Part shown: positions 1 to 10,790 of the stretch, one piece after another
Numbering within the stretch: the stretch's first letter is position 1
Layout: every line of letters begins with the position of its first letter
Source: Phycomyces nitens
Taxonomy: Eukaryota > Mucoromycota > Mucoromycetes > Mucorales > Phycomycetaceae
Assembly (NCBI GenBank): GCA_022702545.1
Contig: JAHRBC010000005.1
Coordinates: 3,782,001 to 3,846,000, forward strand
Reading direction: 5' to 3'
Length of the DNA: 64,000 nt
The notes under the pieces: model-generated
Told to the model about the DNA's origin: nothing
The model's database searches: none
What the model saw: the letters and a program-made list of their open reading frames with translations, nothing else
Position numbers and translations under genes: made by a program

Positions 1-162
1 CGATTACGGCGTGAACAGCTTAGATATCACCCTGACAAGATGCTTCAGAGAGTGCTTCCCAAATTCAAGGGAACCACAGCAGAACAAAAGAAATTAGAGA
101 TGCGTGTAAACGAAGTGTCTGGGTGGCTTAATGAATTATGGACAGAAATGAATCACAAATAA
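1..162 (+). CDS. NFKBIL1-like protein, C-terminal fragment (5' end outside window)
   Basis: The window opens inside an open frame starting at base 1 and ending at a TAA at 160-162. The 53 residues begin RLRREQLRYHPDKMLQR and end in WLNELWTEMNHK. The HPDK box in a basic helix, followed by a VSGWLNELW segment, matches the conserved C-terminal J-like region of NF-kappa-B-inhibitor-like protein 1. That family is nuclear, and its human member is linked to mRNA processing. The N-terminal part, with the ankyrin repeats expected in animal members, lies outside the window, so this rests on the C-terminus only. The gene converges on the minus-strand CIA1 gene with only about 23 bp between the stop codons. 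Another HPD-containing J-type protein is the alternative. Confidence 0.5.
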   Translation, partial: RLRREQLRYHPDKMLQRVLPKFKGTTAEQKKLEMRVNEVSGWLNELWTEMNHK

Positions 163-185
163 ACAAGGAAAAAAAAGACTAGAGA

Positions 186-1384
186 TCATTCAACCACGGC
201 CCAGATCCTGACCAGACCATCATCACCCACTGAAGCAAGCCAGTCTGAGTGGGTCTGGGTAGGGAACCAGGCAACACCGTTAATGTCGTGCACTCCATGG
301 GCATCCTTCATCGTAGCCACAGACCGATATCCTGTCTCATCACCCTTGACATGTATGTGTTAGTATCCTTGTAGGTATCCAAGACACGGTTACCTTTATG
401 ATCTGGATAGTATTGTCTCCACTTGCACTGGCCATCAGACCATGGACCTTTGACCATGACACAGAGTAAATGCATCGGTCATGGTAGCCTTCCAAGGTAG
501 TCTCACAGGTCCATGAACCATCCTTTCCACCATCCTGCTTCCAGATCTTCAATGTCTTGTCATCAGAGGCAGACACTAGACACTCATTAGATACCAATAA
601 ACCAATAGACCAATATCCTTTTCTTCTTACCAATCTTGTTACCACTGGCATTAAAGTCCAAGGACCAGACAGTAGAAGAATGGCCCTGGAGTGTATCAGC
701 ACAGTACCAGTCATCCTCATCCTCTTTCCAGATCTTGATGGTATCGTCATAACTAGCAGAAGCAAGGACCTCTTCCTTGGGATGCCATGCGACCATCTTT
801 ACGTCCTGAGAGTGCTCTTGGAGTACACTCAGACACTCAAAGTCGTTATCAGATTCCACTAGATTAAAAAATAACAATCCGATTGATAAATAAATATCCA
901 TCACCAAATTCATGCCATACCCTCCCAAATCCAGACGCTCTTGTCACGACTGCATGTAGCCAAGAGTGCACCAGACGAGGACCATGCGACTGATTTGATT
1001 TCGTTTTCATGACCTTCCAGAGTGGCCATGCATTCCCAGTCTGAAATCTGGGGATCTTTCTCCCAGATGCCAGTGGTGGCGTCAAAACTGGCAGTTGCAA
1101 TCTCATTTCCAGACGGAGACCATGCAACACTGCGGATCGTACGCTTGTGGGCACCCTTGAGTGTATCGACGCACACCCAATTGCTAAAGTCGGTAGGTGA
1201 GGCAGGTGCCCAGAGTCTGACTGTCTTGTCACCGGAGCAGGTGGCTAGGAGGGTCTTTGTTGGGTGCCAAGAAGCTTGCCAGACGCGGTCATTGTGACCT
1301 GTGGGACAAGGGATATGTGTGAATATTGGCCGGGTTTGCTTCCTCTATACCTTCAAGAGTCGCGAGTAGTTCAAGGTGAGGCAT
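186..1384 (-). CDS. CIA1: Cytosolic iron-sulfur assembly WD40 protein (Cia1/CIAO1)
   Basis: Predicted 326-residue seven-bladed WD40 protein, the length expected for Cia1/CIAO1. Cia1 belongs to the CIA targeting complex, which delivers Fe-S clusters to cytosolic and nuclear apoproteins. Exons on the minus strand: 1384-1351, 1298-921, 858-631, 575-394 and 344-186. The introns are 48-62 nt and the phases agree throughout. It starts [12 protein letters not shown], followed by [12 protein letters not shown], the family's first blade. Repeated blade cores such as [28 protein letters not shown] and [13 protein letters not shown] are visible. The last intron has a TACTAAC branch point. The final blade ends directly at the stop. 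No lesion is seen. Confidence 0.93.
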
Positions 1385-1603
1385 ATGGGATAAAGAATAG
1401 AGGGCTCATTCCCGAAATAGGCATCTCCAGAATCAAGACCAGAGATGATAAGCCACTCGCTCGCTTGGTTGATTTATCATTTGGTGCTACATTCACAGAT
1501 TATGCGATTCATCTTGTATAGCTTAAAAAAAGGTCATTTATGTGTTTATTATTACAGTGAATTATGGATTCTATATGATTAAAAAGGGTTTGTGTAGTAT
1601 AGT

Positions 1604-3442
1604 TTAAGAGGCATTAAATAGTTTGTGTAGACGGTAATAGTCTTTGTCAAGGTAGCCGTCTAGATAGTACTCGGCAATCGAGCCACATTCGATCGTACCA
1701 TGGCCATTTGGCAAATATGTTTTCCAGGCTTCCTTTGTATTGTCAGGTTCAGAACAATTGGTTTGGTCCATGGCCTTTTGGTGCTGATAATTGCGAAAGT
1801 ATTTTCCGGCCTGTTTGGCTTCTGTCTTATCTAGTCTTTGGACATTGTTCTTTGAATAGAGCTCGTCTTCTTTGTAGGTAATATAGAACCACAATAGCTC
1901 CTTGGGTCCCTTTTTAGAGTCTGACCGGTTTTGCTGGAGGGTTGGAAAAGGGTCTTGTGTATGTCGAGATAGAGCAATAATGTTGGTGCTCTGGTTGTTC
2001 AAGACATGGAACCGTACGTTCAATAGCCAAAGCACCTTGAAGTGAGTAAAGGGCATGTGGGCACATATGTTTCCTGTCTTTTGCGAGATGTCTCCCGTAA
2101 TCCCGACCTCCAGAAAAGCCATATGATCAAGGCTTCTGCAGCGAATAGATAAATAATCCAGCGCACCGACGTCAATTGTGCCTTTTCGTAACACAAGCAT
2201 GCATAAGCCGTGCTTCTTTGAGCTCGCACTCGTGTTATTAAGGCAGACGGTTGATTCGTAGGTCGATAGTTTCTCTAGTGCTGGACATCGGTCCAAAAGC
2301 ATGTCTAGTTCAATGGTGATGCCGACAATGGCAATATGAATATCAACAAGCTTAGGGTAGTATCCCAGTGAGCTGGTTAAGAGATGGATGTTGCAGGGAA
2401 AGTGGGTGATGACTGTGATGGATTCCAATGTGCTCGAGAATGACTCCATGCAGCTCTTTACGAGATCCAAAATACCGTCCTGACTGTTTGTATCCTGATC
2501 AATCTCATAGTGCATTCGCTTGACTGATCTGGCGACTAGACCAAACTGTTTCCAGACATCGAGATATCCCCACAGTGCAGACATGATGATCTTGACATTG
2601 AGCTGTTGTAGTTCCTGAAAGGCAGACGGGACATTGAGGAGATTTCTGTTGAGATGGTTATAGTCCTTGCTGAATTCATTGGTAAAGTACAATGTCTTGA
2701 GAACACGGAGATTGGGGTATTTGATGGCCAGGTAGTACAGCCAGTTTTGGACTGAATGTTTGATTCGCATGTCAAGCACTGATATGTGAGCAGCGGGTGT
2801 CAGATTGCAAAAGCCCTGCAGCTTTTCTGGGTAGATTGCCAGGGGCTCTGTATTGATGTGCAATTCTTCTAGTCTTGGCAGATTTGCATGTAAAACTTCG
2901 AGTCTGTCAAATGAAAGAGCAAGCCGATTGACAAAGCAGTCTTGATCGAGAGACAATGATTTCAGACCATGGAGAGAGTAGATGATTGGGTAAAAGTCTC
3001 CTATTCCAGACTGGAGGTAAGAGTATTTCAGGGTTATGGACAGATCTGTAAGGGACTTCCATAGATTGCAGTCAATTGCATCTTCAGAGTACATGGCCTT
3101 TTGAAATACTTCGCCGTTCTTTGCCCTGAATTGGGCCCGAATCTGGCGTACATTTGGCAAGAGGCTCTGGAGGCCCAAGAGGTTGGAATACATTTCAAAG
3201 GTGTCGATTTGGAGGGTGTGGACATGATGCCCAAAACGTCTGTACATTGTATTCTCAAGGCTTCCTGGCTCACATATCCGTTTTATTGCCTGGTTGTCGT
3301 CTAGAGACATATGGGTCCACATGGACTCTTGGAGAGGTATCTGCCATGCTCGACAGCACAGACTGGCTTGGGATCTATCGCTGGTGCTGAGAAAGTGTGC
3401 GATGTTGCGTATGATTTCAAAGGGCAGTTGAGAGGCCAACAT
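1604..3442 (-). CDS. F-box protein with LRR-like C-terminal region
   Basis: Single-exon frame of 612 residues. Residues about 5-45 form an F-box: LPFEIIRNIAHFLS, then SLCCRAWQIPLQESMW. This is the Skp1-binding helix bundle of SCF ubiquitin ligases. The rest is Leu-rich with recurring L..L.I..N elements resembling degenerate leucine-rich repeats, plausibly the substrate-binding surface. Family knowledge says such proteins select targets for ubiquitination; the target here cannot be read from sequence. The ATG at 3442 places the F-box at the extreme N-terminus, as is usual. It lies 220 bp downstream of CIA1's start, both on the minus strand. Confidence 0.85.
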   Translation of the reverse strand: MLASQLPFEIIRNIAHFLSTSDRSQASLCCRAWQIPLQESMWTHMSLDDNQAIKRICEPGSLENTMYRRFGHHVHTLQIDTFEMYSNLLGLQSLLPNVRQIRAQFRAKNGEVFQKAMYSEDAIDCNLWKSLTDLSITLKYSYLQSGIGDFYPIIYSLHGLKSLSLDQDCFVNRLALSFDRLEVLHANLPRLEELHINTEPLAIYPEKLQGFCNLTPAAHISVLDMRIKHSVQNWLYYLAIKYPNLRVLKTLYFTNEFSKDYNHLNRNLLNVPSAFQELQQLNVKIIMSALWGYLDVWKQFGLVARSVKRMHYEIDQDTNSQDGILDLVKSCMESFSSTLESITVITHFPCNIHLLTSSLGYYPKLVDIHIAIVGITIELDMLLDRCPALEKLSTYESTVCLNNTSASSKKHGLCMLVLRKGTIDVGALDYLSIRCRSLDHMAFLEVGITGDISQKTGNICAHMPFTHFKVLWLLNVRFHVLNNQSTNIIALSRHTQDPFPTLQQNRSDSKKGPKELLWFYITYKEDELYSKNNVQRLDKTEAKQAGKYFRNYQHQKAMDQTNCSEPDNTKEAWKTYLPNGHGTIECGSIAEYYLDGYLDKDYYRLHKLFNAS

Positions 3443-3526
3443 TGTAAAGAAAGGAGTGATTTATTATTATTCTCTTGGAAAAAAAAGGCCTTTAATTTAT
3501 TCTTGTTTAGATTGTGCATTCATGAA

Positions 3527-3786
3527 TCACGCATAATTAGTATGGAGCATTGTGCTTCCCTGATTTCTTGTTAAATTTAGCTTATAAATGACATACTCTG
3601 GGTTGTACAGTATTGTGTCAACCGATATCAAACTTGGGGTAGTGTATTTGGAAAAAAGAAAGAAGCTTGGCACCAATGAATTGCACGAACCAATTCGAAT
3701 GTCTTGGTCATAACAACCCTTTAAAGACACAGGTTGGAATCTAAACAAAGGTCCAAACAACACACTTTGTAGAACATCTGGAATGC
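3527..3786 (-). other. Orphan exon-like segment, unassigned
   Basis: An open stretch on the minus strand follows a good acceptor (TTTTCAG ending at 3787) and runs to a TGA at 3527. It encodes about 85 residues, including LFGPLFRFQPVSLKGCYDQD. Amino-acid composition is gene-like rather than the low-complexity output of AT-rich DNA. I see no convincing upstream exon, and I do not recognise the family. It could be the last exon of a small gene or a decayed copy. Confidence 0.25.
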
Positions 3787-5577
3787 CTGAAAACAAGAAA
3801 CTGATTTTCTATTAAAAAAACACTTTTTTTAATTTCATGCTAAACCTTTTAATAAACTTGGTCAAGAGCCACAGTCATTTTATACCACGAGGTATTGAAA
3901 ATGAAATGTTTGATTGTATATCAACCAAAAAAAAAGTCATCAACTCGGATTTGTGATTATTATAGGCATCTTCAACTCACCTTTGACATAGACCAATCAC
4001 AGCCAGATCGCTTCAGGACCCTGTTGTTTGATACCAAGGCCAGTGGAATAAACAAGCAGACTTATTATTATTATTTTTTAATTATTATTGGGGCGTGGTA
4101 CAATGGGTCAGATATCCGTGATTAAAACCGAGGGAGCTCCAAATGGGTGTCTTTTTTGGCTGTTTAATCGGATGACAGGAACGGTGGTTAGCCCACAAGT
4201 GCCGATTAGGTTCCACCCAAAGATCTTTATTTATTTTTTTAATAAGAAAGGTGAGTTTGGAACTCTTTACGCTCATAATGACGAGATGAAGAAACGGCCT
4301 TAGTTGAGTTTGGTGGTCAGTGTGATTGTAATGGTCGATATGCCAGGATAATTGGCCGGGGCTCCTATTTAAAGTGAGAACAACAGGCTACTCCCTAGTC
4401 TTCAAATATCATCAATATCGTCTGTCTCTATAAGCATGCTTTTGTTGGCTGTATAGGAAAACAGGTGTGTGTTTCTTGAAATATGCCCACCTGGCTCATG
4501 CCAAAAAGACACACACACACACACATATTTTTAGAAGTATACCCACCGGACATCCTGGTCCGGCATGCTTCGGAGTGTAAACCCAAAAGGAATTGTGTTC
4601 CTGAAATCGCTAATAATTAGATCGGCGATTCATAGAAGCAGAACAAGGCAACGCAAATAAAATCGCATGCAGACCAGTCACAAGTGTTTTCCCGCCAAAA
4701 TGAGATATAAAGAGAGAGCGAGAGAAAGAGAGTTGAGATTGACGGGTACAGAAAAAAAGGAGTGAAATGCAGCTCATAATCTCTTTTGCTGTACGTGCAA
4801 AAGGAAGCAGACGAGCATTGGACTGGTTTCGAATCCTGTCTGCCACCTGGTCAGCTCAGAGTCTCAATGACAAACAATACGAAAGAAGCCCAAACGGAGT
4901 TCTCGTCCAAAGTTCTTTAATGCATTGGCATCCTTGGTTCCGCCATAACCCAACCCAGCCCAAACTGTACAAATAAACTATTTATGGACGCCTTGTCCTC
5001 TCTTTTCTGTAATCATATCTCTCTTATTTTACTGCTGATTTCTAGACCTCTCGACGGCTCTTGTCATCTCCATTTGTTGTCTAGCGTGCTCCTGTCCAAG
5101 GGATAGGCGTTCCCAGCAAATAACAGAGTCTCGTGTCATCAAGTCACAGTACATCCGGCTCATTCTTCTTTTTGTTATATACCACGGCTCATTTACCAAT
5201 TGAGAATCAGATCAAAGAGCCCTGAATGATCTTTGCATACCAGACACACCAATACTTCGGTCTTTATCTACTGTCCAATCCGTCCAGACGACAGTGCTTT
5301 GAGACGACTTTTCTTCTTTGATTACAGCTAGAGTGTTTTATTGACACTCGCGGTGGTAACGAGTTAACCTGCCAGCAAGGAATTCCTTGCAACCCTCCAA
5401 TAAAAAAAAATAAAAATATACATATATATATATAAACTTTGCTATCAAACCTCCAAGACAGTTTTTTCAAACGAGAAAATCGACATGAATTCCCAGAATA
5501 ATGGTACATTGTCAGGAAGCCGACTTGCCGTAAGTTCCGAAAAGAGGTTAAATTGAGTGTTAATATGGTAGCAATAG
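3787..5577. other. Intergenic region
   Basis: About 1.8 kb of AT-rich DNA between the F-box gene and the FAR1-type gene. It contains a short CA run near 4512-4524, several poly(A/T) tracts and a purine-rich GA stretch near 4710-4735. I see no frame with domain content and no tRNA-like arm. Confidence 0.5.
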
Positions 5578-6975
5578 ATGGAGCCCTTGTACAAACGGCT
5601 GTTGTCAAGGACAATGTCCGATAGTACTGCTGCAATCGAGTACTGCCGAAGCATATGTGCAGAATTTGGATTTACGGTCAAGCAAGAAGCAAGTGCAAAC
5701 AAGGTAAGCAGCGATTAAAAAAAAAAGGCTGGCCAAAGCGTCTTATTCTAGGACCAGAATATATACGTCTACTGCTCACGCGAAGGCCTACCTGACTCTC
5801 AACGACATCCACGACCACCGCCTCAACGACGGCGACCTTCCAAACGATGCGACTGTCGCTGGAGAGCAGTTTTACATGAGAACGAGAGTGGACAATGGGA
5901 ATTTAGAAAATCAATGAATCCTGATGCCTCTGAGCACAACCACCCTATGATGTCCCCCGATGAAATGGTACAAAACTGGCCAAATGAGGTTACAGAGGTA
6001 ATCATGGACATGGCCAGACAAGCAAAACAGACACATGAGATACGAGAGGCCATCAAACAAAAGTTTCCTGATATAGTGTGGAATGAGCGACGGTTCTACA
6101 ACCGCTTATCAGAGGAGCGCAAGAAGCTCAAACAAAAGGGAGCAGTTGAGCGCATTCAGCGGTTATGGGAAGTGTCATCACGTCTATTGACCATTGTCGC
6201 TGCTCAAGATGGCTGGGCTACAAGTTTAGAAGGGGAGCTTAGTCAGCTACTATCTCGATATGCCAAGATGGCCCATCTGTCACCTGAAGCCATTGTAGAC
6301 ATTGTTGACCTGCCGGCCAAAGGAGTAGTGACAGAGACAAGCAACAGTGTGGGAAGCAGTCGCAAGGGTTCGATTATGATTGAGGAGGAAGAGCCACGTT
6401 CAAAGAAAAGGAAGACCCAGACACAGACCATCCACATTCCTGGGTACAGCATCCAGGTCCAACCCCCAACCAAAGCCCATCCTGCACAGTCAATAATAAT
6501 CGACCACAGGAGCCCCTCCACACAGCACTCACCTTCGTCTTCTACATCTTCCACATTTTCCTTCTCTACGGCTGCAAATGCACAAGGTCAGAAGCAAAAG
6601 CATGGGCACAGTCAGCAAATCCAACCACAATCCCAACCACAGCTGCAACAGCCACAGCCACAACCGCAGCCACAACCGCAGCCACAGACACAGACACAGA
6701 CACAGACACAGACATATTTAAATCAGCAGGCCCAGCAGCCAGGTGGCTATCAGGCACACCAATTTCCACAATACCACCAAGGATACCAGCAATATCCACA
6801 CCAACAGGCGGTTCAGCACCATTTCCATCATCGGCATCATCACAGCCAGTCTGGACATGAGCAGAGCAGCCAGCAGTACCTACAGAACCAACAAATGCAG
6901 CAGCAGCAACCGCCAGATCCAACCGAGACTGATTTCTATTGGGTTTTCTTAAACGGCCTGCGACTCTACAAGTGA
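5578..6975 (+). CDS. FAR1-type (WRKY-GCM1 fold) zinc-finger DNA-binding protein with Gln/Pro/His-rich tail
   Basis: Two exons, 5578-5703 and 5752-6975, give 449 residues. The start at 5578 is the first ATG after an in-frame stop at 5575. Residues about 17-105 show a FAR1 DNA-binding domain: IEYCRSICAEFGFTVKQEAS, a YVYCSREGL element, a basic RRRPSKRCDCRW segment and a final SEHNHP, with Cys/Cys/His/His spacing as in the zinc-binding core. A helical segment follows (VTEVIMDMARQAKQTHEIRE), then a basic coiled-coil-like region. The C-terminal third is low complexity with QPQPQ/QTQT repeats and His runs. FAR1 domains derive from MULE transposases, but no transposase or SWIM domain follows, so this is probably a domesticated transcription regulator. 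Confidence 0.75.
6618..6714 (+). repeat. In-frame CAR/CAN triplet-type repeat
   Basis: Runs of CCACAGCCACAACCG-like units followed by ACAGACACAG units encode alternating Gln-Pro and then Gln-Thr within the tail of the FAR1-type protein. Such tracts slip easily and probably vary in length between strains. Confidence 0.8.
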
Positions 6976-7509
6976 TACGGTTATGACCGATCTATCCATA
7001 TTGCCAAGAAGGATTATTTTGGGATTAATTAGCCCATCAAATCTATATTTATATGCATATTATGTAAAGCAAAGAGAAATATTTAATCATTTGTTGAAAA
7101 TGGATTTAATTGGGGGGCAAGCTACATTGTTCTCTTGCGGGCAACAATGCACAAGTATAAATAAATCCCAATTCCATTTAATATGTACATATTTATAAAA
7201 AGAAAGAAAAAGAAAAAGAAAGAGGTGGCACTTACCAGCCGCCCACACCACCCACCAGCCACACGGTCCATCGAATAACCTGGTTGGGCTGCACCCAATC
7301 CAACCTGATCACTATGGATACCTTTTTTTTCTTTGATTTCTGGCACGCATCGGTTCCCCTTTTATTTATTTATTTATTTCATAATGTATTTATTGGTAAA
7401 TAAGAAAGGGTATGAGGCGGCAGGCAGCAGAGCAAGCACAGATGGAAGGGAGGGGGGGTGTTTGATGAATGAAGAAGAAATGGAAAAATAGAAATAAATA
7501 ATGTATGAC
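6976..7509. other. Intergenic, convergent gene ends
   Basis: About 530 bp between the 3' ends of the FAR1-type gene (+) and an F-box gene (-). It is AT-rich with an AAAGAAAAAG purine run near 7200 and a TTTATTTATTTATTTA tract near 7362. No gene is seen. Confidence 0.5.
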
Positions 7510-8769
7510 TTATTCAATTAATGCAGTATAATGACGGGTAAGTTGCCGTCGAGGAGCAGCATACCCATGGCGATCACACTTGTCGATCTCCAACCTCACC
7601 AGCCTACACAACTCGCCTGCCACTAACCCTCTCTTGATGGTGAGCCAACCTTCCAACAGATCTACCAGTAAGGCACGTTTGACTGAACGGAGATGGTCGT
7701 CAGACAGCAATTCGCAGGTACGCTGGACCGCACATTCTACATGGCTTTCGCTCAGGATCTTGCCAATAAACGCAGCCCCCATGAGATCAAAGCAGGCAGA
7801 AATGCTGTGAAGAGTGTGTAAGAGAGACGACTGGCGAGTGTGTCGGACCAGAGACGGCAGCCGTGGGTGCTCACACACACTTGACTGACGACACGCTGAA
7901 CCAAACACCATATTGTAGAGCACAAGTGGGTCATGCTGCTGGTTCATGGCTAGCAACTTGTAGCCCGTGTATTCCAGAAAGGCCTTGATGTTATCTGCCA
8001 AGGTGTAGGTGATCTCGCGACAATAAGACGGAAATGCTGCGTCCAGACGAGTCAACAGACGGACAATCATGGCTGCCAAGGCACGGTTATTTGAAGAAGC
8101 GTGTGTGCACGCCAATCGGACAGGCGAGCGAGAAAGCGCCGCAACAAACACCGCGTGATGGAATATTACATCCACAGCACTACGGATGCGGTTGCGGATG
8201 TCAATGTCTTCGATAAGGACGTACTTGTGTTTGTACGACGAAATCCCACGAATGATGCGTTGATGTAGACGCTCTTCTCGCTGCATAAGATCGCTAAACA
8301 GCTTATTGTCATATGTGATCGTCGTCAATAGAAACTCATTCTCGTCATCGTCGTACGGCAGTTGAGCTGGGAGTGGCTCCAGATCAGCCGAAAGCGGGCT
8401 TCTGTCTGTGCCGAGCATGAATGGCTCCAGGGCAGTGGGAGATGTCAAGTGTCGTTGGGAAGACGTCTCTGGTCCGTGTGGATACTGTAATGTGTAGACT
8501 CTTGTCTGAAGTGACAACTGGCATGACAGGGATTCCAACGCAATCAGCGCTGCTCTACACTGGACCTTCATTGTCGTTTCTGCACAAGGGGTGACCTCAA
8601 ACTTCCATCGGGTGCGGATCGTGTCAATTGCAAAGAAACGAATGTCCCTCGATACTTGTAACAGCTGCCATAAGTCTCCTAGGTCTAAGAATCTTCGAAG
8701 GACATACAGTAGGAGCTCATTCGGTAATGCCATCAGAGCACTCTGCTCGCCATTCGACTGCTTCAACAT
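7510..8769 (-). CDS. F-box domain protein
   Basis: Single-exon frame of 419 residues. Residues about 13-50 (LMALPNELLLYVLRRFLDL, then LWQLLQVSRDIRFFAI) are a clear F-box, implying a Skp1-bound substrate receptor of an SCF ubiquitin ligase. The remainder is mostly alpha-helical in character with conserved-looking Leu/Arg patterning and no repeats I can classify. The codons are noticeably more GC-rich than the flanking DNA, consistent with a functional gene. It lies 164 bp downstream of the PPR gene on the same strand. The substrate is unknown. Confidence 0.8.
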   Translation of the reverse strand: MLKQSNGEQSALMALPNELLLYVLRRFLDLGDLWQLLQVSRDIRFFAIDTIRTRWKFEVTPCAETTMKVQCRAALIALESLSCQLSLQTRVYTLQYPHGPETSSQRHLTSPTALEPFMLGTDRSPLSADLEPLPAQLPYDDDENEFLLTTITYDNKLFSDLMQREERLHQRIIRGISSYKHKYVLIEDIDIRNRIRSAVDVIFHHAVFVAALSRSPVRLACTHASSNNRALAAMIVRLLTRLDAAFPSYCREITYTLADNIKAFLEYTGYKLLAMNQQHDPLVLYNMVFGSACRQSSVCEHPRLPSLVRHTRQSSLLHTLHSISACFDLMGAAFIGKILSESHVECAVQRTCELLSDDHLRSVKRALLVDLLEGWLTIKRGLVAGELCRLVRLEIDKCDRHGYAAPRRQLTRHYTALIE

Positions 8770-8933
8770 GAGGACGTAAGTGATAATAAAGAAAAAGAGA
8801 AAGAAAAAAAAAGGGGAAAAGAGGGAGAAGAAGAACCCCTTTAATGGGGGCCATGATGATGATTTTTAAGGTGAACACGGGGCTGGTCCTTACTTCATCA
8901 CATGCCCTTGAATAGAGAGAGAGATACGCTCAC

Positions 8934-10790
8934 TTATGTACAGCGGTTCTTTATTGACTGATACGCACGCTTCAACGCATCCGACGTCAGCGCAAACCCA
9001 CTCGCGTCCAACTCCTGCACAACCTCTTGCCCTACAACCCAATCTCGTCTCAAATGACACTCATCCAACAACAGCGTCCAGGTGTCCTTTGTAGGATTCA
9101 CATCCATGGCGCGCATTCGCTTCAAGCACACCATTGCATCCTGCAAGCGAGATGCCCGCAAGAAACTCACAATCATAAAGTGGAATGCCGCCCTGTCAGG
9201 TTTCTGATCACTCCTCAGCATTGTCTGAAAAGTTCGCATTGCCTTTGGGAGATCCATTGTTGCCGCATAGCCCTGTAGCATATTAGTGTACGTGTGGACC
9301 GTGGGCTGAAAATTGTAAGGTGGAGATTTGAGGATCTCAAGCGTACGTTCGGCCTCATGCATGTTCTGTGCCTTGACCCACCAATCCAACATGGCATTAA
9401 AGGTATAGATGTTTGGTCGCATTCCTGCTGTTGTCAACATCTGCAGACTGTCCTGGGCAGTCTTGGGCTGCTTAGATGACAAGACCGACTCAATCAAGGT
9501 AGTAAAGGTGACAGTATCCGGTTTTAATTGGAGTTTCTGCATGTCTGTCATCATGGCAGCAGCAGCCGCATGGTCATTGACATTGACAAAGCCCTTTATC
9601 ATTGTGTTAAAGGTAAACATGTCTGGTTTGATAGATGAACTCAGCATCTGGTTGTACAACATCTTGGCTGCTGCCATCTCATGGTTGATGACCAGGCCAT
9701 CAATCATTGTGTTTAGGACGACATCATTGAGCTGCATCTTTGGATTCTTTTGGATCTCTTTGAATACATGAAACGCCTTTGCACTCTCTCGAGCCTTGAA
9801 ATACACCTTTATCAGCTGTGTGTAGGCGACAATGTCTAGCTCATGGCCGTTCCTGAGTGTTTCCTGAATAATCTTTTCTGCACTAGCCACATCTCTCCTA
9901 TGGGTAAATACGGTCAGCATAGTTGAGCATACAAAGGTACTTGGCTTGACGCCTGCTTTCGTCATGTCGTCGTAGACGGTCAGGGCAGTCTTGATCTGTC
10001 GACAGTCTACGAATCCACGCAACAGGATTCCATATGTAGAGAGATCGAGTTTCCGTGGCTTTGTAGACATGTAGATATTATGAGCATCATTTGGTTTCTT
10101 TTCTCCAAACAGGTGAATCAGATTGGTATCAAGAATACGTGTGTCTGTGAATACATGCTGGTTAAAGAGTACTTTGGCTGTCTCGACAATTGTTGGGTTG
10201 TGGGGCATGCATCGTCGCATGGTGCGTTCAAAGTCTCGAATGCTAGGTACGAAATCTCCACCGATTGTTTCCTTGAACAATCCAATTGCCCTTTGGGTAT
10301 CTCCAACCATGATGTATGTGGCCAGAATCACATTAAACGATCCAGGACTGAGTTGTAGTTTTGTGTCCTTGAATTCGCCCTGGTACATGTTGAGGATGTC
10401 GTTGTATTTGGACTGGTAGAGTTTGACCATAAAATAGTCATTGTACTCCATAATTGCCCATTGGTGATCTAGTTTCCGCATGTCATTGATTACTTCCAAA
10501 ACAAGATCTTCTGCTCCCCATTGTTTCATTCTCCACAGTTCAGCTCGGATTGCTATAAATTCCTCACGGCTCAATTGTTTCCAGGTCTCGGGATCATCTT
10601 TCTTGAGGATCGCATAACTGTGCCAGCCGGTCGTAGTGTCTGGCTGCATACGTTTATTGTGTAATGTGTCCGTGTCGACCATTGTTGACATTCTGTACAG
10701 TGCTCCAGTGCGGACACGGCAGCTCAAGAGGTTTGTTCTTGGGCGACCGGCCAAAGAAAGCTGGCGGAGGGGTGCTGTCAGTCGACGCAT
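8934..10790 (-). CDS. Mitochondrial pentatricopeptide repeat (PPR) protein
   Basis: Intronless frame of 618 residues. The N-terminus (MRRLTAPLRQLSLAGRPRTN) is rich in Arg/Ser/Leu and lacks acids, as in a mitochondrial presequence. From about residue 150 the sequence is a tandem array of 35-residue helical repeats with typical PPR signatures such as TFNTMIKGFVNVNDHAAAAA, VAYTQLIKVYFKARESAKAF, VLNTMIDGLVINHEMAAAKM and TYTNMLQGYAATMDLPKAMR. I count roughly ten or more repeats. PPR proteins bind organellar RNA and act in processing, stability or translation; the target cannot be read here. It is transcribed divergently from the Apd1-like gene. Confidence 0.9.
   Translation of the reverse strand: MRRLTAPLRQLSLAGRPRTNLLSCRVRTGALYRMSTMVDTDTLHNKRMQPDTTTGWHSYAILKKDDPETWKQLSREEFIAIRAELWRMKQWGAEDLVLEVINDMRKLDHQWAIMEYNDYFMVKLYQSKYNDILNMYQGEFKDTKLQLSPGSFNVILATYIMVGDTQRAIGLFKETIGGDFVPSIRDFERTMRRCMPHNPTIVETAKVLFNQHVFTDTRILDTNLIHLFGEKKPNDAHNIYMSTKPRKLDLSTYGILLRGFVDCRQIKTALTVYDDMTKAGVKPSTFVCSTMLTVFTHRRDVASAEKIIQETLRNGHELDIVAYTQLIKVYFKARESAKAFHVFKEIQKNPKMQLNDVVLNTMIDGLVINHEMAAAKMLYNQMLSSSIKPDMFTFNTMIKGFVNVNDHAAAAAMMTDMQKLQLKPDTVTFTTLIESVLSSKQPKTAQDSLQMLTTAGMRPNIYTFNAMLDWWVKAQNMHEAERTLEILKSPPYNFQPTVHTYTNMLQGYAATMDLPKAMRTFQTMLRSDQKPDRAAFHFMIVSFLRASRLQDAMVCLKRMRAMDVNPTKDTWTLLLDECHLRRDWVVGQEVVQELDASGFALTSDALKRAYQSIKNRCT

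Noticed and set aside
4821..4845. TTCGAATCC string resembling a tRNA T-loop
   Set aside because: No acceptor, D-arm or anticodon arm at the right distance on either strand.
4767..4976. 69-codon plus-strand frame starting MQLIISFAVRAKGS
   Set aside because: Isolated, no homology signal, overlapped by repeats and short in an AT-rich spacer.
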